Assembly: GCA_017469955.1 (NCBI GenBank)
Contig: JAFUFJ010000016.1
Location: 62,001 to 126,000, forward strand
Direction of reading: 5' to 3'
Length of the DNA stretch: 64,000 bases
From: Prevotella sp.
Lineage (GTDB): Bacteria > Bacteroidota > Bacteroidia > Bacteroidales > Bacteroidaceae
Part shown: one piece after another, positions 1-8,738 of the stretch
Layout: every line of letters begins with the position of its first letter
How positions within the stretch are numbered: the first letter of the stretch is position 1
Made by a program: the position numbers and the translations under genes
The notes under the pieces: generated by a model
Told to the model about the DNA's origin: nothing
Seen by the model: only the letters and a program-made list of their open reading frames with translations
The model's database searches: none

Positions 1-20
1 GCTGCTTTTCGGGCAGTTCC

Positions 21-36
21 GGCCGGGAGTCCGGCC
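21..36. terminator. short GC-rich hairpin at the window edge
   Basis: Six-base arms GGCCGG and CCGGCC enclose a 4-base loop. There is no clear T-tract. It could end a gene lying to the left of the window, but that gene is not visible. Confidence 0.25.
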
Positions 37-68
37 TTCTGTCGTCAGGCTTCCTTGCCGTTGTGTGC

Positions 69-178
69 GAGAAAGCTTAGGTTTCAGCCCGAGAAGTCTA
101 TGGGTTCTGGGTCAGAAAGCTATGAGTTATTAGGAAGAAAGCTAAGACTTCTCACCCTAAACTCTTAGCTTTCTCGGC
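69..178. repeat. 22-nt-pitch dyad array, family 1, copy A (5 units)
   Basis: Five consecutive 22-nt units start at 69, 91, 113, 135 and 157. Each has a 7-nt half-site, one A or T at the dyad centre, and the reverse complement of another 7-nt half-site, then a 7-nt spacer. The left words are GAAAGCT, GAAGTCT, GAAAGCT, GAAAGCT and AAACTCT. The right words, read on the minus strand, are GAAACCT, GAACCCA, TAACTCA, GAAGTCT and GAAAGCT. The array starts GAGAAAGCT and ends AGCTTTCTC, so its ends are inverted. It lies 144 bp downstream of the alanine dehydrogenase gene. The rest of 1-321 holds only two hairpins. Confidence 0.9.
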
Positions 179-270
179 GACGCCCCTGAGCCCTCTTTCC
201 GGCAAGGCTTTCAAAACACCTCGGACACGGTGGTGTCAGCGTCGGGAAAAACTTCCTGAAGACAAACAGA

Positions 271-297
271 AAGAGCAGGGCTGCGCGCCCTGCTCTT
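271..297 (-). terminator. hairpin terminator after the alanine dehydrogenase gene
   Basis: Perfect 10-bp arms (271-280 and 288-297) enclose a 7-nt loop, 25 bp past the stop codon on the minus strand. The tail is only moderately T-rich. Confidence 0.6.
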
Positions 298-321
298 CTT
301 GTTTCTCGGCTTATTCCCGGC

Positions 322-1428
322 TTATAGCTCTACGGGTTCGTAAGGCATGCCCCATACGTCGGCCACGGCTTTGAACGTGATTTTCCCGTCAACGACGTTG
401 AGACCCTTGAAGAGTGCCTCGTCGTCTTTGCAGGCTTTACGCCAGCCTTTGTCAGCCAAGGCGATGGCATAGCGCAGGGTAGCGTTGGTAAGAGCCATCG
501 TTGACGTGTGTGCAACTGCGCCCGGAATGTTGGCGACTGCATAGTGAAGTATGCCGTCAACCTCATATACAGGCTCGCTATGTGTCGTCGGATGCGACGT
601 CTCGAAGCAGCCTCCTTGGTCGATAGCCACGTCGACAAGCACCGTACCCGGTTCCATCAGCTTCAGCATGTCACGCGTAATAAGATGAGGAGCCTTGTCT
701 CCGGGTATCAGAACCGAACCGATCACGATGTCAACATCGGCCAGTTCCTTGCGGATATTGTGCTCGGAAGAGTAGAGCGTATGCACGTTTGCGGGCGTCT
801 CAATGTCGAGTTGACGCAGGCGAGGCAGCGAGATGTCGGTGATATAGACCTCGGCTCCCATGCCCGCAGCCATCCTTGCTGCAGCTTCACCCACGGTTCC
901 ACCGCCGAGCACGAGCACCTTTGTCGGCTTCACTCCTGGCACACCACCGATGAGTTTGCCCTTTCCGCCCTTGGTCTTCTGCAGGTAATAGGCGCCGTTT
1001 ATGGAGGCCATACGGCCGGCAACCTCACTCATTGGCACGAGAAGAGGCAGCGAACGGTCCTTGAGTTGCACTGTCTCATAGGCTACACAGACGGCTCCGC
1101 TCTTCACCATGGCTTCGGTCAACGGGCGGTCGCAGGCCAAATGGAAATAAGTAAACAGCACTTGGCCGGGCTTGACAAGCTTGTATTCAGGCTCGATGGG
1201 TTCCTTAACTTTGACAATCATCTCTGCCACATCGTAGGTTTCTTCGATGGTCGGCAGGATCTTTGCTCCTACGGCTTCATATTCTTCGTCAGCAAAGCCA
1301 CTGCCAATACCGGCAGTATGTTGTACGAATACTTCGTGTCCGTGCTTGATAAGCTCAGCCACGCCGGCGGGAGTCATGCCGACTCGACTCTCGTTGTTCT
1401 TGATTTCTTTTGGAATACCGATTCTCAT
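322..1428 (-). CDS. ald: alanine dehydrogenase
   Basis: The enzyme interconverts L-alanine and pyruvate plus ammonia with NAD, in the cytoplasm. The 368-aa length is usual for the family. The substrate-site residues R15, K75 and H96 stand in the expected N-terminal context (IPKEIKNNESRVGMTP, VKVKEPIEP, FTYFHLA). The Rossmann glycine motif GGGTVG is at 175-180 and the catalytic aspartate is near residue 270 in VDVAIDQGG. The gene lies 64 bp downstream of the NUDIX gene on the same strand, so it could be co-transcribed, although it is also followed by its own hairpin. A long ORF on the opposite strand (508-1452) has no recognisable domain and is a shadow. Confidence 0.95.
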   Translation of the reverse strand: MRIGIPKEIKNNESRVGMTPAGVAELIKHGHEVFVQHTAGIGSGFADEEYEAVGAKILPTIEETYDVAEMIVKVKEPIEPEYKLVKPGQVLFTYFHLACDRPLTEAMVKSGAVCVAYETVQLKDRSLPLLVPMSEVAGRMASINGAYYLQKTKGGKGKLIGGVPGVKPTKVLVLGGGTVGEAAARMAAGMGAEVYITDISLPRLRQLDIETPANVHTLYSSEHNIRKELADVDIVIGSVLIPGDKAPHLITRDMLKLMEPGTVLVDVAIDQGGCFETSHPTTHSEPVYEVDGILHYAVANIPGAVAHTSTMALTNATLRYAIALADKGWRKACKDDEALFKGLNVVDGKITFKAVADVWGMPYEPVEL

Positions 1429-1492
1429 GATGTTTTAATTTTAGGTGTATAATTAATGATAGATAAAGCATTCTCAGGGCGACACCTTGTGG

Positions 1493-1921
1493 TCATTCTG
1501 CTGAAGGCGCTCCGTTCGCAGCGTCTTCCGTGGGCAGAATCTCCAGTAGTTTTGCGTCGGCTTCGGTCCATCGCAGCCGGTTCATCTCGTCACACGTAAG
1601 CCATTGATAGTCCAAATGCTCGTAAAGTTTGATGCGTCTGTCGCCTTTCTTGCAGAGATAGGCCGTCAGCGTGATGGAGAAGTCGGGATATTCGTGGTCT
1701 ACTGTGCCCAGCTTGCGGCCCACATAGACATCCCAGTCCATCTCTTCTGCTATCTCTCTGATGAGAGCTTCATAGTCGTTCTCGCCCTCTTCTACCTTTC
1801 CTCCCGGGAATTCCCATCGCTCACTTATGTACATAAACCTTGAGCGTGTGCGTTGCATGCATAAATATTTATCGCCGTCTTTCACAACAGCTGCGACGAC
1901 ATTGTAGTGTTTCTTTTCCAT
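1493..1921 (-). CDS. NUDIX hydrolase, MutT-like
   Basis: Predicted to hydrolyse a nucleoside diphosphate linked to X, for example an oxidised dNTP. The NUDIX box spans about residues 40-63 (GGKVEEGE, then REIAEEM), preceded by WEFPGG as in MutT and CTP-pyrophosphorylase-like members. The protein is 142 aa from the ATG at 1921. An upstream in-frame ATG (1972) would add 17 residues (MKIRIILYICGVFYAES) that do not resemble the family and would run through a TATATTTG -7 box on the minus strand (1944-1951), so I prefer 1921. It is divergent from the pantothenate kinase gene. The exact substrate cannot be told from sequence. Confidence 0.85.
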   Translation of the reverse strand: MEKKHYNVVAAVVKDGDKYLCMQRTRSRFMYISERWEFPGGKVEEGENDYEALIREIAEEMDWDVYVGRKLGTVDHEYPDFSITLTAYLCKKGDRRIKLYEHLDYQWLTCDEMNRLRWTEADAKLLEILPTEDAANGAPSAE

Positions 1922-2023
1922 AGATTCAGCATAAAATACACCGCAAATATACAAAATAATCCGTATTTTCATATGTTTTTATCTGTTTTTTCGTATTTTT
2001 GCAGAAATTTTTTTGCATTCCTT

Positions 2024-2845
2024 ATGGCTATAATAATAGGAATAGATGTTGGTATCAGCACAACGAAGATTGTGGGAATTGACGGGAATGGCAAGGTGAT
2101 CTCTCCCATTCGCATCAAAGCTACCGACCCTGTGACGTCGCTTTACGGGGCATTTGGCAAGTATCTTTATGACAATAATATCGCACTTGGACAGGTAGAA
2201 AAGGTGATGATCACGGGTGTAGGCTCGGCTTATATCAATGCTCCCGTCTACGGTTTGCCCACGGAAAAGGCCGAGGAGTTTCTCGCTGACGGCCTTGGAG
2301 CACGCTATGAAACGGGCATCGACCGCATGATTGTCGTCAGCATGGGCACGGGAACGTCGCTTGTTAAGTGCGAAGGCGAGGACATAAGGCACATCGGAGG
2401 CCTGGGCATCGGTGGCGGAACCCTGATGGGACTCTCGCGCATCATGCTGCAAACCGACGACTATCACCAGATAACGGCGCTTGCATCTGAGGGTGATCTT
2501 TCGAACATTGACGTGCAGATTGGCGACATCAGTCCCAATCCTCTGCCAGGGTTGCCGAAGAATGCCACGGCTGCTCTCTTCGGCAATGCCAAGAGTGACG
2601 CTGCGCGAGAGGACATTGCCTTGGGCATTATCACTACCGTCTTGCAGACGATAGGCAGCTCGACCATCCTTGCTTCCTTGGGAAGTGGCATCAAAGACTA
2701 CGTGCTGATTGGCAACTTGACGCTGCTTCCTCAGTGTAAAGAGGTGTTTACGGGCCTCGACATGCTCTATGGAGTCAACTTCATCATTCCCCCGCATAGC
2801 GAATTCTGCACAGCCATCGGGGCCGCATTGAGCTATCGTAAGTAG
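2024..2845 (+). CDS. coaW: type II pantothenate kinase
   Basis: Phosphorylates pantothenate in the first step of coenzyme A synthesis. The ASKHA phosphate-binding loop is at the N-terminus (GIDVGISTTK), followed by GVGSAYIN, SMGTGTSLV and GGLGIGGGTLMGL, typical of the fumble/PanK-II family. Type II enzymes are generally insensitive to CoA feedback. The protein is 273 aa from the ATG at 2024. The longer open frame starting at 1907 overlaps the divergent NUDIX gene and adds non-homologous residues. A TATTTTTG -7 box at 1994-2001 lies just upstream, supporting the short start. Confidence 0.88.
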   Translation: MAIIIGIDVGISTTKIVGIDGNGKVISPIRIKATDPVTSLYGAFGKYLYDNNIALGQVEKVMITGVGSAYINAPVYGLPTEKAEEFLADGLGARYETGIDRMIVVSMGTGTSLVKCEGEDIRHIGGLGIGGGTLMGLSRIMLQTDDYHQITALASEGDLSNIDVQIGDISPNPLPGLPKNATAALFGNAKSDAAREDIALGIITTVLQTIGSSTILASLGSGIKDYVLIGNLTLLPQCKEVFTGLDMLYGVNFIIPPHSEFCTAIGAALSYRK

Positions 2846-2847
2846 CA

Positions 2848-2877
2848 CGGAGGCGGGAAAAGAGCCTGCCCTCCGTT
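2848..2877 (+). terminator. candidate hairpin after the pantothenate kinase gene
   Basis: Seven-base arms ACGGAGG and CCTCCGT begin within a few bases of the stop codon. The loop could pair further. The tail is weakly T-rich, so termination is not certain. Confidence 0.4.
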
Positions 2878-3069
2878 TCGTTGATGACGGGGATTGCCTT
2901 TTGCAGTCCCTGTTTTGCTTGATGCAGGCGGGCTTGAGCCTTCAGGATTTTCCGCGATTCTGGCGGAAAATCGAATATTAAAGATTATTAAAAGAATCGG
3001 CATTTTAGTTGGAAATTGACAGGAAAGGTATAATTTTGCCAACAGCTTAACATTAAAACATTGGTAATT

Positions 3070-3621
3070 ATGAAAGCAAAGTATCTGAAAATTTCAGCCA
3101 TTCTTTTGGCTGCAACGATGCTGTCTACCTCATGTGTAGGCTCGTTTAGTCTGTTCAACAAGCTGGCTTCATGGAACAAGACGGCTACAAAGAGCAAGTT
3201 CCTCAACGAGATTATCTTCCTTGTTATCTCACCTGCCTATGGCATTTGTGCCGTAGCTGACTATCTTGTTCTGAATACAATAGAGTTTTGGTCGGGCTCA
3301 AACCCGGTGACTGCCAATATCGGTAAGACCGTGAATGTGCTGGGTTCAGACGGTAACTACTATGCTGTGAAGACCTTGGAAGACGGTTATGAAATCACTC
3401 AACCCAATGGAGACATGCTGAGACTGGTCTACAATGCCACCGAAAACTCTTGGTCGAAACTGGAAGATGGCGTGATGACTGAGCTCTTCCGCTTCAACGA
3501 AGATGGCACGGTGAAGGCCACTTTGCCGACTGGAGAGCAGATGGACGTGGCCCTGAACGACTTCGGTGTAGCTCAGGTGAAGGATGCCATGAGCACGACT
3601 ACCTATTGGGCTATGCGCTAA
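3070..3621 (+). CDS. DUF3332-type lipoprotein
   Basis: A small exported protein of unknown function, 183 aa from the ATG at 3070. The N-terminus is a lipoprotein signal ending STSC at about residues 18-21. A hydrophobic stretch (IIFLVISPAYGICAVADYLVL, about 46-67) follows, containing the NKLASWNK and PAYGIC segments seen in DUF3332 proteins. The C-terminal part is polar and looks like repeated short beta strands (YAVKTLEDGYEITQPNGD). It stands alone between the pantothenate kinase and sugar kinase genes. No function is assigned. Confidence 0.72.
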   Translation: MKAKYLKISAILLAATMLSTSCVGSFSLFNKLASWNKTATKSKFLNEIIFLVISPAYGICAVADYLVLNTIEFWSGSNPVTANIGKTVNVLGSDGNYYAVKTLEDGYEITQPNGDMLRLVYNATENSWSKLEDGVMTELFRFNEDGTVKATLPTGEQMDVALNDFGVAQVKDAMSTTTYWAMR

Positions 3622-3650
3622 GACTCTTAAGAGCTTGACATTATAAGGAG

Positions 3651-3687
3651 TGTCCGCTAAGGAGGAATAAAGCCTTTTTAGCGGACA
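3651..3687 (+). terminator. hairpin after the DUF3332 gene
   Basis: Ten-base perfect arms, TGTCCGCTAA (3651-3660) and TTAGCGGACA (3678-3687), enclose a 17-nt loop. The tail is TTAATTGTTA, which is AT-rich but not a clean T-tract. Confidence 0.55.
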
Positions 3688-3882
3688 TTAATTGTTAAAA
3701 AACGAAGAAAAAGCAGGACAAAACGCTGCTGAAATGGCGTCGGACAGCCGGTAAGGAGAGCTTTTTGCCGAAAATAAGGCTGTGTGGGTTTGATATTGAT
3801 AATACGTTGAGTATCAGTAATGTATTTCGATTTTGATTGCGATTGCCACTCGTTCGTTCCGCTATCTTCATTCAAAGTTTCC

Positions 3883-3992
3883 GAGAAAGGGCAGTCTTCT
3901 ACCTGAGAAAGCTATGGGTTCTTGCCAAGAAGCCATGGGCTTTAGCGGCTGAAGCCTTTGCCTTATGCGCGAGAAAGGATAGCTTTCTCGAC
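3883..3992. repeat. 22-nt-pitch dyad array, family 1, copy B (5 units, degenerate)
   Basis: Five units start at 3883, 3905, 3927, 3949 and 3971. The last unit is the standard GAAAGGA-T-AGCTTTC. Units 3 and 4 have drifted, with left words GAAGCCA and GAAGCCT, yet the 22-nt pitch is unbroken. The array sits in the 580-bp convergent gap between the DUF3332 gene and the sugar kinase gene. The rest of that gap holds two hairpins (3651-3687 and 4152-4192). In 3690-3880 and 3995-4150 I see no gene. GTTAAAAAACG near 3693 and again near 4087 is a short shared string of unknown meaning. Confidence 0.8.
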
Positions 3993-4151
3993 GTAACGGC
4001 TGAGAAATCACGACTGGAAGTGTTCGGAATCTCCTGCGGAATGGCCAGTTTTTCACCTTGTTTTCCTCCGCCTCTATGCCGTGAAATGTTAAAAAACGGC
4101 AGAAAAATTGACACTTTCCGAGGGCGTTTTTCGGCCTTTGGAGGTGATGGA

Positions 4152-4192
4152 ACAACCATGCAGCCGTCCGCAAAGGACGGCTGCATGGTTGT
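4152..4192 (-). terminator. strong hairpin terminator after the sugar kinase gene
   Basis: Perfect 18-bp arms (4152-4169 and 4175-4192) enclose a 5-nt loop, ending about 10 bp past the stop codon of the minus-strand sugar kinase. The T-run is weak. Confidence 0.75.
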
Positions 4193-4201
4193 GAGTCGGG
4201 G

Positions 4202-5095
4202 CTATGCTTTCAGACTTTCGGGCACAACGGGCATTGCTCCGTCCTGTGTACAGACGAAGGCAGACACGTCAACAGCCCGGCGATGGGCCTCCCTGACGGG
4301 CAGCCCGTTGAGGATGGCTGCACAGAAGGCTCCCGTGAACGAGTCGCCTGCACCTACAGTATCGGCTACTTGGACGGCCGGCGTGGGCAGGAACGACGAC
4401 TCTTCGGGGGTGAACACATGGCTTCCGTCGGTGCCGCAGGTGAGAATCAGCATCTTGAGGCCGTAGGCATTGACGAGGCTACGGCACTGCTCTTCGGCCG
4501 GAAGGCCTTCCAATGCCATCATCTTGCCTACGATAGCCAGCTCTTCATCGTTGATCTTCAGGATGTCGCAGCGTTGCAATGACGTCTCGATCACTTCCCG
4601 TGAATAGTAATGCTGGCGCAGGTTGATGTCGAAAATCTTCAGGCAGTCGGCCTGCGTGGCATCGAGAAATCGCCCGATAGTGGCCTGGGAAACGGCATTG
4701 CGCTGGGCCAAAGAGCCCCAGCACACGGCCAGTGCCTCATGGGCGATGGTCTCCATCTCAGGCGTAAAGGGAATGTTGTCCCACGCCACACCTTCTTTTA
4801 TATGATAGGACGGCACTCCCTGTTCGTCGAGAGTCACCTGCACCGTGCCCGTGGGATAGGGCACACGCGGCATGAGATGCTTCAGGTTGTGCTCGTCAAA
4901 GGCCCTGACGGTGTCGTCGCCCAGGGAGTCTTCTCCCAAAGCACTCACGGCAATGGCGGGAAAACCGAACTGGCTTGCGTGGTAGGCAAAGTTGGCTGGT
5001 GCACCGCCAAGCTGGCTTCCGTCGGGCAGCATGTCCCACAAGGCTTCGCCCAATCCTACGATGGGTCGCCCATGAAGTTTGTCTTGTTTCATCAT
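4202..5095 (-). CDS. PfkB-family carbohydrate kinase, fructokinase-like
   Basis: Predicted ATP-dependent sugar kinase of the ribokinase/PfkB family. The first motif, with ADP-type sugar contacts, is GEALWDMLPDGSQLGGAPANFA (about 16-37). The C-terminal signature DTVGAGDSFTGAF carries the catalytic aspartate. 'GGAPANFA' and the overall pattern fit fructokinases. It is 297 aa from the ATG at 5095; a frame reaching 5119 adds MYYLQLPD and is less likely. No sugar transporter or hydrolase lies next to it, so the substrate is an inference from family resemblance only. Confidence 0.85.
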   Translation of the reverse strand: MMKQDKLHGRPIVGLGEALWDMLPDGSQLGGAPANFAYHASQFGFPAIAVSALGEDSLGDDTVRAFDEHNLKHLMPRVPYPTGTVQVTLDEQGVPSYHIKEGVAWDNIPFTPEMETIAHEALAVCWGSLAQRNAVSQATIGRFLDATQADCLKIFDINLRQHYYSREVIETSLQRCDILKINDEELAIVGKMMALEGLPAEEQCRSLVNAYGLKMLILTCGTDGSHVFTPEESSFLPTPAVQVADTVGAGDSFTGAFCAAILNGLPVREAHRRAVDVSAFVCTQDGAMPVVPESLKA

Positions 5096-5311
5096 GTCTG
5101 GTAGTTGCAAATAATACAAAGGGTCTGTGCAAAGATACGTAAAATGCGCTGAAAGGCAATGTTTTAAAAGTACTTTTTTGAAGAAAAAATACGGTCTGCG
5201 GCATGTTTTCCATGATTTGTGCCGATGAGATTGTGCGGAAAATCAGAAGTGTGGTTGCACATTTTGTCGGCAAACGGGCGGATATTGCGAAAAAATCAGT
5301 AATTTTGCATC

Positions 5312-5526
5312 GTGCAATTGGTTCACTCGCATGCAGTGATTAAAAGGGAATTGGGTGAGAATCCCAGACTGTCCCGCAGCTGTGAGCGGTGTTTGATGCC
5401 GGCTAAGGACATGAGGATGCCCTGTGTTGCCGGCATGTCAATAGGACAAACAGGATGCCACTGACCAAGATACCGATGTCGGGAAGGCGTTTGTCTTGAG
5501 CCGTTTAGTCAGAAGACCTGCCGTTG
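5312..5526 (+). promoter_or_regulatory. cobalamin (B12) riboswitch
   Basis: The conserved parts appear in order: GGGAATTGGGTGAGAATCCC (5346-5365), CTGTCCCGCAGCTGTGA (5369-5385), TGCCACTG (5456-5463), GGGAAGGC (5480-5487), and the B12 box AGTCAGAAGACCTGCC (5507-5522). It ends about 65 bp before the btuB start. Adenosylcobalamin or a related corrinoid is expected to repress the downstream operon. A TAATTTTG -7 box lies at 5300-5307. The stretch 5096-5299 shows nothing else I can name. Confidence 0.95.
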
Positions 5527-5590
5527 CTGTCAGTTTTTCTCGGTCCTCGTGGATTGGGACCGGCAGAAAATAAATAGTAAGATTGAAGAC

Positions 5591-7564
5591 ATGAGGCTCC
5601 TTTCCGTGACGCTTCTGTGGCTCGTTGGTGCTCTGGCAGCATCGGCACAGTCACATGTAGACTCTTTACGTCAGCACGAACTGGCTGACGTAGAGGTCAC
5701 TTCTCGTGCGCTTGGCCGGCGGGTGACGGCCTTGATGCCTGTGCAGTCGATGGACGAAGAGCAGATGAAGCGCCTGGGATTGACGACCATTGCGCAGGTG
5801 ATTCGCCAGATGGCTGGGGCAGAAGTGCGCGACTACGGAGGCATCGGAGGCCTGAAAACCGTCTCGGTCAGGCATCTTGGAGCCCATCATACGGCAGTGA
5901 GCTACGACGGAATGGTGGTCGGTAACGTGCAGGCAGGGCAGATAGACCTGTCGCACTTCTCGCTTGACAACGTGTCGAATGTAAGGTTTGCCGTGGGACA
6001 TGATGCCGATATCATGCAGTCAGCACGCCATTATGCCTCGGCAGGGCTCGTGGATATCACGACGTGGCAGCCCGCTTCACGCCCTACATTGCAAGCCATG
6101 TTGCGCACGGGTGCCTTCGGTTATGTCAATCCGTCGGTGCGTCTTGGACGACAATGGAATGAAAACACGTCGGCTTCGGCAGACATTTCGCTGATGAGGG
6201 CTGACGGAAACTACCCGTTTACCTTGCGTAACGGGCAGAGAAAGACCCTGGAGCATCGGCAGGGAAGCGACGTCAAATCGTGGCAAGGCGAAGCAAACCT
6301 CCAGAGAGTCTTTGCCAATGACGGCGACTTGGCATTGAAAATAGCTTTATATCAGTCTGAAAGGGGGCTGCCAGGTGGCGTCGTTCTTTATGTAAACGAC
6401 CCTTCAGAACGCCTTTGGGACGAAGACTACTTTGCGCAAATGCTATACCGGAAGCGCCTGAACCGGCAGTGGAAACTGGCATTGAGAGCAAAAGTGGAGC
6501 ATGCATGGAATAGATATGAGGATGTCAACGTGAAGTATCCTGGAGGACGACAGGTAGACCTCAACCACCAGAATGAAGCCTATCTGTCAGCGACTCTTGC
6601 CTTCCAACCGTCAGAAAGCTTCTCGGTGGCCGTGGCTCAGGATGGTGTTCTCGGCACGCTTCGCAACAATATATACGAAGAAGCCAACCCGGAACGACTG
6701 ACGTCGCTGACCAATCTCACGGCGAAATATGCCCGAGGACGATGGAAAACAGAAGGAAACCTGCTCGCAACATGGAGCAGGGAATGGATAGATGACCGCG
6801 CAAATAAGGATCGTCAACGGCTTTCTCCGGCCTTGTCGGCCTCGTTTCGCCTGCTCGACAATGCTCCTTTCTACCTTCGGGCAATGCTGAAGCAAACCTT
6901 TCGCATGCCGTCTTTCAATGATTTGTATTACCGACGTTTCGGTAATGTCAACTTGAAATCGGAAAAAGCACGTCTCTATGACGTCGGGATAACATGGGAA
7001 GGTGCTATATATAATAAGGTAAAACTGAAGACAACCCTTGATGCTTATCTGAATATTGTTGACGACAAAATAGTAGCTTTCCCGACAACCTACGTGTGGA
7101 GGATGCAGAATTTCGGGCATGTACGCATCACTGGCGTGGATGCTTCCATTGCATTTGCTATGGGAATGGGCAGGAACGCGCTCCTTGAAGGCACCTTTAA
7201 TTATGCATATCAGCATGCAGCCGACAAGACCGACCGCAGACATTCTACCTATAACGCGCAGCTTCCTTACACACCAAAGCACAGTGGAAACGCGGCTTTG
7301 GTACTGAAAAACAAGTGGATTGACGTGGGCTATACCCTGCAAATGTGCTCCGAGCGGTACAGTATGGCCCTGCATTCGCGCGACTATCGGCTGCATCCTT
7401 ATGCAGAACACAACCTGACATTCTCCAAAGACGTCTGCCTGCTGGGGCAGAACTGGTGGATCAGTGCCGGTTTGATGAACCTGACAAACGAACAATATGA
7501 CATCATTCAATACTATCCCATGCCCGGTCGTCACTGGCAAGCGTCGCTTTCTTGGAGGCTTTAG
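5591..7564 (+). CDS. btuB: TonB-dependent corrinoid outer-membrane receptor
   Basis: Outer-membrane beta-barrel that imports cobalamin using TonB energy. It is 657 aa with an N-terminal signal peptide (MRLLSVTLLWLVGALAASAQ). A plug domain follows at about 28-145 (VTSRALGRRV, VIRQMAGAEVRDYGGIGGLKTVSVR, ISYDG-type loop). The barrel ends with a C-terminal aromatic-rich strand (HWQASLSWRL). The assignment as a B12 receptor rests on the riboswitch directly upstream and the btuG- and btuF-like genes directly downstream. The ATG at 5591 is chosen because the signal peptide begins there; the frame extends to 5549. Which corrinoids are taken up cannot be told. Confidence 0.88.
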   Translation: MRLLSVTLLWLVGALAASAQSHVDSLRQHELADVEVTSRALGRRVTALMPVQSMDEEQMKRLGLTTIAQVIRQMAGAEVRDYGGIGGLKTVSVRHLGAHHTAVSYDGMVVGNVQAGQIDLSHFSLDNVSNVRFAVGHDADIMQSARHYASAGLVDITTWQPASRPTLQAMLRTGAFGYVNPSVRLGRQWNENTSASADISLMRADGNYPFTLRNGQRKTLEHRQGSDVKSWQGEANLQRVFANDGDLALKIALYQSERGLPGGVVLYVNDPSERLWDEDYFAQMLYRKRLNRQWKLALRAKVEHAWNRYEDVNVKYPGGRQVDLNHQNEAYLSATLAFQPSESFSVAVAQDGVLGTLRNNIYEEANPERLTSLTNLTAKYARGRWKTEGNLLATWSREWIDDRANKDRQRLSPALSASFRLLDNAPFYLRAMLKQTFRMPSFNDLYYRRFGNVNLKSEKARLYDVGITWEGAIYNKVKLKTTLDAYLNIVDDKIVAFPTTYVWRMQNFGHVRITGVDASIAFAMGMGRNALLEGTFNYAYQHAADKTDRRHSTYNAQLPYTPKHSGNAALVLKNKWIDVGYTLQMCSERYSMALHSRDYRLHPYAEHNLTFSKDVCLLGQNWWISAGLMNLTNEQYDIIQYYPMPGRHWQASLSWRL

Positions 7565-7652
7565 ATGGCTGATGACGGAAAGAACCGGATGGAAAGATTC
7601 CCCGAACAAGTTGGAAACATACATATTATCAACCCATAAAACAAGTAGAAAC

Positions 7653-8738
7653 ATGAAACTAAGAAGTTATTTCTATGCCATTCTTTGCGCATTGGCAGTA
7701 GTGACAAGCATGACATCGTGTAGCGATGACGATGAAGAAAACGACGAATGGAAGGCAGGATCGAAAGTAGACCTTCCCAGGTATCGTGCCTTTGTGCTTT
7801 GCGAAGGTCAATTCGGCGCCAACAATTCCCATCTGTTCTTCTACAATCCCACGGCAAAGACCGTTATGCAAGACGACATCTATTCCCTTCAAAACGGCCA
7901 AGGGCTCGGCGATACGGCTAATGATATGATCAAGTATGACGGCGACATCTATATCGTTGTCAACAATTCAAGGTTGTTGTTGCGCCTCAATGGCTCGGGC
8001 GTTGAGCAGGCTCGCTATGCTGATTTCTCAGTGTTGGGCGAGCCAAGGAATATGGTTGCCGTCGACGGAAAGCTGTATGTAACCTGTTATGGAGGCTATG
8101 TTGCCCGCTTCGATGCCAAGAGTCTTGCCTTGGAGGCTTCCGTTCAAGTAGATGCCAACCCAGAACAAATCGTCGAGATGGGCGACTCTCTCTATTGTGT
8201 CAACTCGGGTTATGGCTCAGGGCACACACTGTCGGCCATCAGCATCAAGAAGTTTGACGTTGCGACATCGGTTGAAACTCTTAGCAATCCCTATGGCATC
8301 CAGAAGTCAAACGGTCGTCTTTACATCTCAGCCTATGGCGCAGATTACTCAAATCCCGTAGGAGTCTATGACATCAACACCAACAAAACGACCCAGATAG
8401 GTAATGCAGGACGGGTATTAGCCTCGGGTGACAAGCTTTACATGATTCAGTCAACGTCAGAAGACTGGGTTTCTTATGACAAAGAGTATAAGGTTTACGA
8501 CGCCGTTACGGGCAAAGTGTCGGAGTGGAAGCTAAGCAGTCTGCCCGGGGAAATGCAGGAAGGTGCCGCAGTTCCCTACTTTATGACGATCAATCCGATC
8601 GACGGTTCACTTTATATTGGCATGACCGACTACTACTCATCCGGTACCATTTATTACTTTGATGCCAACGACAATTATCAAGGAAACTTCACGGTGCCGG
8701 GCGTGAACCCCAACTCAATGATTTTCCTTGCTAAATGA
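7653..8738 (+). CDS. btuG: BtuG-like surface beta-propeller lipoprotein (DUF5074/YncE type)
   Basis: A 361-aa lipoprotein with signal and lipobox near residues 18-24 (VVTSMTSCSDDDEEND). The acidic run after the cysteine resembles the Bacteroidetes surface-export signal. The remainder is a series of about seven similar blocks (for example GQGLGDTANDMIKYDGDIYIVVNN, LGEPRNMVAVDGKLYVTCYGG, NPEQIVEMGDSLYCVNSGYG), as in YncE/DUF5074 propellers. In Bacteroides thetaiotaomicron, BtuG is a surface propeller lipoprotein that binds B12 tightly and associates with BtuB. The position right after btuB under the riboswitch supports the same role here. It overlaps the next gene by 4 bp. Confidence 0.82.
   Translation: MKLRSYFYAILCALAVVTSMTSCSDDDEENDEWKAGSKVDLPRYRAFVLCEGQFGANNSHLFFYNPTAKTVMQDDIYSLQNGQGLGDTANDMIKYDGDIYIVVNNSRLLLRLNGSGVEQARYADFSVLGEPRNMVAVDGKLYVTCYGGYVARFDAKSLALEASVQVDANPEQIVEMGDSLYCVNSGYGSGHTLSAISIKKFDVATSVETLSNPYGIQKSNGRLYISAYGADYSNPVGVYDINTNKTTQIGNAGRVLASGDKLYMIQSTSEDWVSYDKEYKVYDAVTGKVSEWKLSSLPGEMQEGAAVPYFMTINPIDGSLYIGMTDYYSSGTIYYFDANDNYQGNFTVPGVNPNSMIFLAK

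Noticed and set aside
508-1452. 314-codon open frame on the plus strand opposite alanine dehydrogenase
   Set aside because: No recognisable domain, no plausible start context, and the opposite strand encodes an intact alanine dehydrogenase.
3837-4466. 209-codon open frame crossing array copy B, a hairpin and the sugar kinase end
   Set aside because: It is composed of repeat units, the terminator and antisense kinase sequence. Arrays with a 22-nt pitch shift frame each unit, so a coding role is unlikely.
5096-5299. Small gene between the sugar kinase and the riboswitch
   Set aside because: No frame with a start and coding character; only AT-rich leader sequence.
6611-7654. 347-codon open frame on the minus strand inside btuB
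   Set aside because: Shadow frame of an intact TonB receptor, with no domain signal.
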